From: an uncultured Anaerotruncus sp.
GTDB lineage: Bacteria; Bacillota; Clostridia; Oscillospirales; CAG-272
Direction: 5' to 3'
DNA length: 11,150 bases
Assembly (NCBI GenBank): GCA_905210995.1
Contig: CAJLZE010000071.1
Coordinates: forward strand, 1 to 11,150
Shown here: positions 6,043-11,150 of the stretch, piece by piece
Layout of the letters: each line of letters opens with the position of its first letter
How positions within the stretch are numbered: position 1 is the first letter of the stretch
Made by a program: the position numbers and the translations under genes
Notes under the pieces: model-generated
The model's input: only the letters and a program-made list of their open reading frames with translations
What the model was told of the DNA's origin: nothing
Databases searched by the model: none

Positions 6043-6956
6043 TTTGCCTCACCCCCCGTCAGTGTCTGTCCCGTGACCGTAAGAAACACATCGTCCATGC
6101 CGCCCTTTGTGATCTCATAATCGCGGAATATCTCGGGGTGCGCGATTATCAGTTCCGTCGCCGCGGCGGTACCGGGGACCGACACGCGGTATGCGTCGCG
6201 TATCTTCTCATACGGCGCGCCGAGCCGCTTCACGGTGTCCTCATCCGTGCCGTACAGCGTGATAAAATCGCTGGTGTATCGGTTTTTGAGCATTAGCGGC
6301 GTTCCCTCTGCGGCGATGCTGCCGCGGCTCAGTATCACGACATAGTCCGAGTCTGCCGCTTCCTCCATATAATGCGTCGTGAGGAAGACGGTGAGCCCCT
6401 TTTTGCGGCGGAGGTCGCCGAGCACGCTCCACAGCAGCCTGCGCGTCTGCGGATCGAGCCCTGTCGTCGGTTCGTCGAGGATGAGCACCCTCGGCTCGTG
6501 CAGCAGTGCGCGTGCAATGTCTATGCGGCGCCGCTGACCGCCCGACAGCTTGCCGAGCGGACGGCGTAGCAGGTCGGCAAAGCCGAGCAGCCCGGCAAGC
6601 TCGCCGAGGCGCGCGCGAAACGCCGCGCCGCTTATGCCGTAGAGCGCCGCGCGGCTCTCGAGATTGTCTCTCACCGACAGCTCGCGGTCAAGCACCGAGT
6701 TCTGAAACACGACGCCGAGCGAACGCTTTACGGTGTCGGAGTCCTTCTCGGGGTCGGCGCCGCATATACAGACGCTGCCGCCGTCCTTTCCGAGCTGCCC
6801 GCAGAGTATGTTTATCGTTGTTGATTTTCCCGCGCCGTTGACGCCGAGAAATGAAAAAAGCTCGCCCTCCTTCACGCGAAAGCTCAGGTCGTTCACCGCC
6901 CTGACGTCGCCGAAGCTTTTTTCAAGGTGTTCTGTTCTTATTATATCGTCATTCAT
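6039..6956 (-). CDS. ABC transporter ATP-binding protein (DrrA/CcmA-like exporter ATPase)
   Basis: A 305-residue ATPase that powers the permease encoded just downstream. Motifs in order: Walker A GVNGAGKS (38-45), Q-loop Gln85 (GVVFQNSVLD), signature LSGGQ (137-141), Walker B VLILDEP (157-163), D-loop around LDPQ (167-170) and the switch His195 (TTHYMEEA). Beyond about 215 a small C-terminal domain typical of DrrA-type ATPases follows and ends in a GGMDDVFLTVTG segment. The start ATG (6954-6956) has a strong AAAGGAGG Shine-Dalgarno (6963-6970 on the complement) with a 6-nt gap. The leader is short, about 30 nt from the predicted start site, and contains the palindrome GGCACGTGCC. No regulator gene is adjacent. 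It is transcribed divergently from lepA. Confidence 0.95.
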   Translation of the reverse strand: MNDDIIRTEHLEKSFGDVRAVNDLSFRVKEGELFSFLGVNGAGKSTTINILCGQLGKDGGSVCICGADPEKDSDTVKRSLGVVFQNSVLDRELSVRDNLESRAALYGISGAAFRARLGELAGLLGFADLLRRPLGKLSGGQRRRIDIARALLHEPRVLILDEPTTGLDPQTRRLLWSVLGDLRRKKGLTVFLTTHYMEEAADSDYVVILSRGSIAAEGTPLMLKNRYTSDFITLYGTDEDTVKRLGAPYEKIRDAYRVSVPGTAAATELIIAHPEIFRDYEITKGGMDDVFLTVTGQTLTGGEAK

Positions 6957-6972
6957 CGTATGCCTCCTTTAA

Positions 6973-6982
6973 GGCACGTGCC
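6973..6982. promoter_or_regulatory. 10-bp palindrome in the ABC operon leader (possible operator)
   Basis: GGCACGTGCC is a perfect palindrome between the predicted start site (about 6987, minus strand) and the Shine-Dalgarno site. It could be an operator or part of a leader hairpin; adjacent GCCT and AGGC on the RNA can also pair around the AAAGG of the ribosome binding site. A chance palindrome in GC-rich DNA is quite possible. Confidence 0.3.
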
Positions 6983-6993
6983 GTTCTGCGAAA

Positions 6994-7022
6994 ATTATAC
7001 CATGAAAAACAGCGCGTGTCAA
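6994..7022 (-). promoter_or_regulatory. Perfect-consensus sigma-A promoter of the ABC exporter operon
   Basis: On the minus strand TTGACA (7022-7017) and TATAAT (6999-6994) are separated by 17 bp, and TGG before the -10 gives an extended -10 as well. Both hexamers match consensus at all positions. The expected start is near 6987. It is back to back with the lepA promoter, with 48 bp between the two -35 boxes. Confidence 0.92.
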
Positions 7023-7070
7023 CGCGGTGTTGCCGAGGGGAGGTTTTTGACCGAAATTTTTCATCCCCTA

Positions 7071-7099
7071 TTGCGTTATGACCGCATTTGTTATATAAT
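7071..7099 (+). promoter_or_regulatory. Sigma-A promoter of lepA-hemW
   Basis: TTGCGT (7071-7076) and TATAAT (7094-7099) lie 17 bp apart. The predicted start near 7106 leaves a leader of about 45 nt to the lepA ATG at 7152. The -10 is perfect and the -35 keeps the important TTG. Confidence 0.82.
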
Positions 7100-7151
7100 A
7101 GATAAGGTAATTGTATCTCACTGCAATCGTCAGAAAGGCAACGGAATTTTA

Positions 7152-8972
7152 ATGGAGAGATCCGACCGCACACATATCAGAAATTTTTCGATAATCGCAC
7201 ATATAGATCACGGCAAAAGCACCCTTGCCGACCGTCTGCTTGAGGCAACGGGCACCGTCGCCAAGCGCGACATGGAGGATCAGGTGCTCGACAATATGGA
7301 CCTCGAGCGCGAGAGGGGCATTACGATCAAGGCGCGCGCCGTGCGTCTTGACTACCGTGCGCCCGACGGCGGTGTGTACGAGCTGAACCTCATCGACACG
7401 CCCGGTCACGTTGACTTCAACTATGAGGTGTCCCGATCGCTCAACGCCTGCGAGGGCGCGCTGCTCGTGGTCGATGCCACTCAGGGCATTGAGGCGCAGA
7501 CGCTCGCAAACGCATATCTTGCCGTTGACGCGGGGCTTGAGATAGTTCCCGTAATCAACAAGATAGACCTTCCCTCCGCCGATATCGAGGGCAGCCGCCG
7601 CGAGATAGAGGAGGTCATCGGCATTCCCGCAGAGGGCTGCCCCGCAGTCTCCGCCAAGATGGGGCTGAATATAGATCAGGTGCTTGAGGCGGTCGTGCGC
7701 GACATTCCCGCGCCGTCCGGCGACCCCGACGCGCCGCTCAAGTGCCTCATATTCGACTCGTATTACGACAGCTACCTCGGCGTTGTGGTCTATGTCCGCG
7801 TAAAGGACGGCACCCTTCGCGCCGGCGACCGCATACTTCTCATGAACACGAAAACGACCTTTGACGTTGTCGAGGTCGGCACTATGGAGCCGTTCGGGCT
7901 TCAGAAGCGTGAGCTTCTTTCTGCGGGAGACGTCGGATATATCACCGCGTCGATCAAAAACGTCGGCGACACGCAGGTGGGCGACACCGTTACGCTTGCC
8001 TCAAATCCCGCCGCCGAGCCGCTGCCCGGCTTCAAGGCGGTGCAGCCGATGGTCTATGCCGGTATCTATCCCGAGGACGGTGCGCGTTACGGCGACCTGC
8101 GCGATGCGCTTGAAAAGCTCCGTCTCAACGACGCGGCGCTCTCGTTTGAGCCCGAAACGTCGATAGCCCTCGGCTTCGGCTTCCGCTGCGGCTTCCTCGG
8201 GCTCCTGCACATGGAGATAATCGAGGAAAGGCTCGAGCGCGAGTTCAACCTTGACCTCATAACGACGGCTCCGAGCGTCATATACGAGGTAAAGCTCAAA
8301 AACGGCTCGGTCGTGCGCATCGACAACCCGGCGAGCTATCCGCAGCCCGACGAGATCGACGTGGCGCGCGAGCCGATAGTGAAGGCGAGCATAATCACGC
8401 CGGCGGAATATGTCGGCGGGCTCATGGACCTTTGCCAGGATCGCCGCGGGGTATTCATCGACATGAAATACCTTGACGACATACGCACCGAGCTCCACTA
8501 CGAGCTGCCCCTCAACGAGATAATATACGATTTCTTCGACGCGCTCAAGAGCCGTTCGCGCGGCTATGCGTCGCTTGACTACGAATTCCTTGAATACCGC
8601 GATTCAAAGCTCTGCAAGCTCGACTTCCTGCTAAACGGCGACAAGGTAGACGCACTTTCCTTCATCGTTCACGAGGAAAAGGCATATGCCCGCGCCCGCA
8701 AGATAGCCGAGCGGCTGAAGGACAACATCCCGCGTCAGCTTTTCGAGGTACCGATACAGGCTGCGATAGGCTCGCGCATAATCGCGCGCGAGACGGTAAA
8801 GGCAATGCGCAAGGATGTTCTCGCCAAGTGCTACGGCGGCGACATCACGCGCAAAAAGAAGCTGCTTGAAAAGCAAAAAGAAGGCAAAAAGAAAATGCGC
8901 CGTCTCGGTTCGGTACAGATATCTCCCGAAGCGTTTATGGCTGTGCTCAAACTGGGCGACGACACGAAATAA
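7152..8972 (+). CDS. lepA: LepA / elongation factor 4, translational GTPase
   Basis: A 606-residue EF4, the usual family length. It is a ribosome-binding GTPase linked to back-translocation, stalled ribosomes and initiation or 30S biogenesis. Seen: G1 AHIDHGKST (16-24), G2 region ERERGITIK (52-60), G3 DTPGH (82-86), G4 NKID (136-139), G5 SAK (167-169), the EF-G-like domains II, III and V (GFRCGFLGLLHMEI motif near residue 350), and the LepA-specific C-terminal domain with KCYGGDITRKKKLLEKQK and an ending close to the family's AFMAVLKL. The ATG at 7152 is chosen because MERSDRTHIRNFSIIAHIDHG aligns with known LepA starts; AGAAAGG at 7132-7138 is a somewhat distant ribosome binding site. The open frame upstream to 6927 crosses both promoters and is not coding. 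hemW follows after 45 nt, a pairing common in Firmicutes. Confidence 0.98.
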   Translation: MERSDRTHIRNFSIIAHIDHGKSTLADRLLEATGTVAKRDMEDQVLDNMDLERERGITIKARAVRLDYRAPDGGVYELNLIDTPGHVDFNYEVSRSLNACEGALLVVDATQGIEAQTLANAYLAVDAGLEIVPVINKIDLPSADIEGSRREIEEVIGIPAEGCPAVSAKMGLNIDQVLEAVVRDIPAPSGDPDAPLKCLIFDSYYDSYLGVVVYVRVKDGTLRAGDRILLMNTKTTFDVVEVGTMEPFGLQKRELLSAGDVGYITASIKNVGDTQVGDTVTLASNPAAEPLPGFKAVQPMVYAGIYPEDGARYGDLRDALEKLRLNDAALSFEPETSIALGFGFRCGFLGLLHMEIIEERLEREFNLDLITTAPSVIYEVKLKNGSVVRIDNPASYPQPDEIDVAREPIVKASIITPAEYVGGLMDLCQDRRGVFIDMKYLDDIRTELHYELPLNEIIYDFFDALKSRSRGYASLDYEFLEYRDSKLCKLDFLLNGDKVDALSFIVHEEKAYARARKIAERLKDNIPRQLFEVPIQAAIGSRIIARETVKAMRKDVLAKCYGGDITRKKKLLEKQKEGKKKMRRLGSVQISPEAFMAVLKLGDDTK

Positions 8973-9017
8973 CGCCGTCGTTCCCGCTCCACACATCAAA
9001 CTGAAAGGAATATTGAA

Positions 9018-10211
9018 ATGTCACTGTCAGATCTCTTCCGCAAACAGGAAAAAAAGCCGCTGGGGCTTTATATACACATTCCGTTCTGCCGCAGCAAATG
9101 CGATTATTGCGATTTCTGCTCGTTCGTGCCCAACAATCAGGATGTGATCGAGCATTATACAGACGCGCTCCTGCTCCAGATGGAGGACTGGCGCGACAAG
9201 TGCCGTCCCTATGAGATAGATACCGTATATATCGGCGGCGGCACGCCCACGTTCCTTGATATGCCGCGTCTCCAGCGCATCATCGAGGGCGTTTACCGCA
9301 ATTTCAAGGTCGCAAAGGATGCCGAATTCTCAATGGAATCGAACCCCGCGACCGTAAATTTCGAAAATCTCCGCCGTCTGCGCCGTCTCGGCGTCAACCG
9401 CCTGAGCATAGGAATGCAGAGTGCCGTCCCCGGCGAGCTGAAGGCTCTCGGCAGGTCTCACACCGTCACCGATTCCGAGGCTGCGTTCAACGATGCGCGC
9501 CGCGCCGGTTTTGACAACATAAGCATCGACCTCATGTACGGCATCCCCGAACAGACCGTCGATTCCTTCATGCAGTCGCTCTCCTTTGCCGCCTCCCGCG
9601 CACCCGAGCACATTTCGCTTTACGCGCTCAAGATCGAGGACGGAACTCCCTTTGCGCGACGCCGCGAGTCGCTGCCTCTCCCCGACGAGGATGCCGAATA
9701 CGAAATGTATATGCGTGCCATCGACTATCTCGGCACGCGCGGCTACAAGAGATACGAGATATCCAATTTTGCAAAGCCGGGGTATGAATCAAAGCACAAC
9801 CTCAAATACTGGCATTGCGACGAGTATCTCGGTCTCGGTGCGAGTGCGCACTCATATTTCGGGCGCGAGCGCTTCTCCGCAACGCGCGTCGTGCGCGATT
9901 ACATCGACGGCATCGAGATAATCGGCTCCGACATCAACATCATCGCAAGCTGCGACAAGATACGCTCCCGCGAGAGCATGGACGAATATGTCATGCTCGG
10001 TATGCGCCTTGACGAGGGCGTCAACATCCGCGCCTTTGACGAGCGCTTCGGCGTTTCCTTCAAAGAAAAGTACGGCGTCCTGCTCGACGAGTACATAAAA
10101 GACGGCTTTGTCGAGTGCGACGGCGAGAACTATCGCTTTACCTCCAACGGAATGTTCGTTTCCAACTACATTCTTTCGAGCGTTCTTGACCTCGGTGTGA
10201 GCGATAAATAA
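9018..10211 (+). CDS. hemW: HemW, radical-SAM family heme chaperone (HemN-like)
   Basis: A 397-residue protein of the radical SAM family related to HemN but acting as a heme-binding chaperone (HemW; YggW/HemZ-like names also appear). Seen: the cluster motif C24-x3-C28-x2-C31 in YIHIPFCRSKCDYCDF, the SAM-binding YIGGGTPTFL (71-80), MESNPATVNFENL, the GVNRLSIGMQSAVPGELKALGRSH block, GFDNISIDLMYGIPEQT, and the HemW-type YEISNFAKPGYESKHNLKYW followed by EYLGLGASAHSYF. The C-terminal part (about 320-397) is the expected winged-helix-like domain. An extra Cys34 gives CX3CX2CX2C. The ATG at 9018 has AAAGGA at 9004-9009. It follows lepA by 45 nt and probably shares its promoter. The usual hrcA-grpE-dnaK genes do not follow; a DUF1292 gene with its own promoter does. 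Confidence 0.95.
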   Translation: MSLSDLFRKQEKKPLGLYIHIPFCRSKCDYCDFCSFVPNNQDVIEHYTDALLLQMEDWRDKCRPYEIDTVYIGGGTPTFLDMPRLQRIIEGVYRNFKVAKDAEFSMESNPATVNFENLRRLRRLGVNRLSIGMQSAVPGELKALGRSHTVTDSEAAFNDARRAGFDNISIDLMYGIPEQTVDSFMQSLSFAASRAPEHISLYALKIEDGTPFARRRESLPLPDEDAEYEMYMRAIDYLGTRGYKRYEISNFAKPGYESKHNLKYWHCDEYLGLGASAHSYFGRERFSATRVVRDYIDGIEIIGSDINIIASCDKIRSRESMDEYVMLGMRLDEGVNIRAFDERFGVSFKEKYGVLLDEYIKDGFVECDGENYRFTSNGMFVSNYILSSVLDLGVSDK

Positions 10212-10249
10212 TTTTTGTAATAAAAATCTTCCGATTACATGATATTCCA

Positions 10250-10278
10250 TTGACAAAACGTCCCGAATGGGATACAAT
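10250..10278 (+). promoter_or_regulatory. Strong sigma-A promoter of the DUF1292 gene
   Basis: TTGACA (10250-10255) and TACAAT (10273-10278) are separated by 17 bp, one mismatch from consensus overall. The start near 10285 gives a leader of about 45 nt that holds a GC-rich hairpin. Confidence 0.88.
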
Positions 10279-10295
10279 ATTAACAGAGAGTGAGA

Positions 10296-10312
10296 GGGCG
10301 GCGCTGCTGCCC
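10296..10312 (+). promoter_or_regulatory. Hairpin in the DUF1292 leader, just before the ribosome binding site
   Basis: GGGCGGC (10296-10302) pairs with GCTGCCC (10306-10312) around GCT, with one G-U pair. It ends 7 nt before AAGG (10320-10323), the ribosome binding site of the DUF1292 gene, so it could stabilise the 5' end of the mRNA or tune translation. Confidence 0.5.
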
Positions 10313-10329
10313 GGAAAGCAAGGTCACAC

Positions 10330-10650
10330 ATGGACAACAACGAAAACAAAAACACAAACGACGAAATGCTTGAAGCGGAGATCGTAACTCTGCTTGACGA
10401 GGACAACAACGAGATAGAATTTGAAGTTATCGGCGGCTGCGTCGTGGACGGAGTACAGTACTTTGCGCTCATCCCGGCAGGCTCTGCCGACGATGACGGC
10501 GGGTTCTCCGAGTACATCATCCTCAAGAGCGTCAAGGACGAAAACGGCGAGGAGGAGCTCATCGAGATCGAGGACGATGCGGAATTTGACCGTGTTGCCC
10601 GCACATTCGACGATGCCTTCGATGCCGAATACGACTACGACGCCGAATGA
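10330..10650 (+). CDS. DUF1292 domain protein (YrzB-like), acidic
   Basis: A 106-residue, very acidic soluble protein of the DUF1292 family, to which B. subtilis YrzB belongs; the biochemical role of the family is unknown. Seen: a polar Asn/Lys-rich start (1-13), then the conserved core IVTLLDEDNNEIEFEVIG (about 18-35), V-D-G-V-Q-Y-F-A-L-I-P (39-49) and EYIILKSVKDENGEEELIEIEDDAEFDRVARTFDD (61-95), and an Asp/Glu/Tyr-rich tail. The start ATG at 10330 has AAGG at 10320-10323. The gene has its own strong promoter and no co-directional neighbour within the tight spacing seen elsewhere, so it is probably monocistronic or shares its 3' side with the structured RNA. Small acidic DUF1292 proteins often lie near mltG, ruvX or alaS; here the neighbour is hemW. 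Confidence 0.9.
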   Translation: MDNNENKNTNDEMLEAEIVTLLDEDNNEIEFEVIGGCVVDGVQYFALIPAGSADDDGGFSEYIILKSVKDENGEEELIEIEDDAEFDRVARTFDDAFDAEYDYDAE

Positions 10651-10686
10651 TCTCTTACCTTAAAATCTATCCTGCTTAGTTCGTGA

Positions 10687-10890
10687 TAACCGTCAAAACG
10701 GAACCTACATTACTTTCAAGGGATCCGAAATAAGGAATCGAGGGTGGTTTGCAGACCTCCTCCGGTGCGACCGCAATCGACTTGTCTTGCCTCGCTCCGG
10801 GGACGCTGGGAGCAGTAAAGCCCGAGATAGGACCCCACCTTGCTCGGCAGGGTTTCCTCATGGCGGTTACACGGCTCGGCGGGGTTTTTT
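10687..10890 (+). ncRNA. Structured non-coding RNA candidate (6S/SsrS-like or raiA-motif-like, family unresolved)
   Basis: No open frame fits here, but the plus strand folds well. The closing helix TAACCGTCA (10687-10695) with TGGCGGTTA (10861-10869) is 9 bp with one G-U pair and spans 183 nt. A second helix, GGAACC (10700-10705) with GGTTTCC (10851-10857, one bulged T), stacks inside it. Next come a local hairpin GATCC/GGAATC (10722-10739), a third long-range helix AGGGTGG (10741-10747) with CCACCTT (10835-10841), and inner hairpins CGGT/ACCG (10763-10773) and CCTC/GGGG (10790-10802). Six T residues follow at 10885-10890. The segment's wording (GGGATCC..., GGGTGGTTTGC, AGGACCCCACC) looks to me like a conserved Clostridia RNA, but I cannot decide between 6S RNA, the raiA motif or something new. 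A weak TAAAAT -10 lies at 10661-10666 without a clear -35. Confidence 0.55.
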
Positions 10891-11129
10891 ATGCTCGGGT
10901 GGCGTCGGAGCAGATTCCGGGCTTCATACCCCGATGGTAGGCGGGGAATAAAGTCGGGTCATCATTTTGCGTTCTGCTGCCCGCCGCGTTTATCCGTGCC
11001 CGGCACGGCTAAACCCGAACGCAACCAAAGTCGGACTCATATCTGCTGTGGAGATATAGTTACATCAGACTTTTGCATCCCGTTGCACAGTGCGAATAAA
11101 TCCGAAAAGTCATATCGCACTGCACGGCA
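10891..11129. other. Gene-free stretch with several hairpins
   Basis: I see no gene in this stretch. It holds complementary pairs CCCC/GGGG (10929-10946), TCGGGT (10954-10959) with ACCCGA (11013-11018), CCGTGC/GCACGG (10994-11008), ATATCT/AGATAT (11039-11057) nested inside AAAGTC/GACTTT (11027-11032 with 11068-11073, followed by a short T run), and CAGTGCGA (11088-11095) with TCGCACTG (11115-11122). The open frame at 10840-11139 starts inside the RNA candidate and has no ribosome binding site or family features. Confidence 0.6.
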
Positions 11130-11150
11130 GCAGCCGTAGGGGAGGGTGAG
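11130..11150 (+). repeat. Start of a third copy of the dispersed repeat, cut by window edge
   Basis: The last 21 bases match 4721-4741 in the same orientation with one difference (GCAGCCGTA here, GCAGCCGTG there, then GGGGAGGGTGAG in both). The rest of the copy should lie beyond the window. Confidence 0.75.

Noticed and set aside
6927..7151. Upstream extension of the lepA open frame
   Set aside because: It spans both divergent promoters and the start of the ABC ATPase gene. The protein from 7152 aligns with known LepA starts.
10210..10229. T-rich/A-rich pair after hemW (ATTTTT...AAAAAT) as a terminator
   Set aside because: The stem would be A-T only, with no T tract after it, so it is too weak to call.
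10840..11139. Open frame over the RNA candidate and the right-hand hairpins
   Set aside because: It begins inside the folded RNA region, has no ribosome binding site, and its peptide shows no known motif or sensible composition.

Overview
The window looks like chromosomal DNA from a GC-rich member of the Clostridia (Firmicutes), most likely a gut-type Oscillospiraceae/Ruminococcaceae relative. The signs are the rsmG-parS-parA-parB order typical of the origin-proximal region, sigma-A promoters close to consensus with 17-bp spacers, Shine-Dalgarno sites of the AGGAGG type, a DUF1292 gene beside hemW, and strong use of GCC, GGC and ATA codons. I see no phage, plasmid, transposase, CRISPR, rRNA or tRNA genes.

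Layout: (1) positions 2-511 hold the 3' part of rsmG. (2) A perfect parS palindrome (538-557) and an extended -10 promoter (619-647) precede a same-strand cluster with gaps of only 23-47 nt: parA (712-1506), parB (1554-2447), an unrecognised two-helix membrane protein (2471-3154), a membrane-anchored MORN-repeat protein (3189-4097) and rbfA (4139-4549). This is probably one operon joining chromosome segregation, two envelope proteins and a ribosome-maturation factor. (3) Positions 4550-5139 contain no gene. They hold a train of about nine hairpins, including a 70-bp sequence present in two inverted copies and degenerate tandem copies near the end. (4) An ABC-2 exporter pair lies on the minus strand (permease 5140-6042, ATPase 6039-6956, ATGA overlap), driven by a perfect TTGACA-17-TATAAT promoter. 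(5) Divergently from it, lepA (7152-8972) and hemW (9018-10211) form a two-gene unit with its own promoter. (6) A DUF1292 protein (10330-10650) has its own strong promoter. (7) Positions 10651-11150 have no credible gene. They hold a probable structured RNA closed by a 9-bp long-range helix (about 10687-10890), then more hairpins, then at the right edge the start of another copy of the dispersed repeat.

Functionally, parABS provides chromosome segregation. RsmG, RbfA and LepA act on rRNA methylation, 30S maturation and translation elongation. HemW is a radical-SAM-family heme chaperone. The ABC pair is a predicted exporter of unknown substrate. The least explained parts are the hairpin-rich dispersed repeat, the putative structured RNA, and the two membrane proteins inside the par operon.
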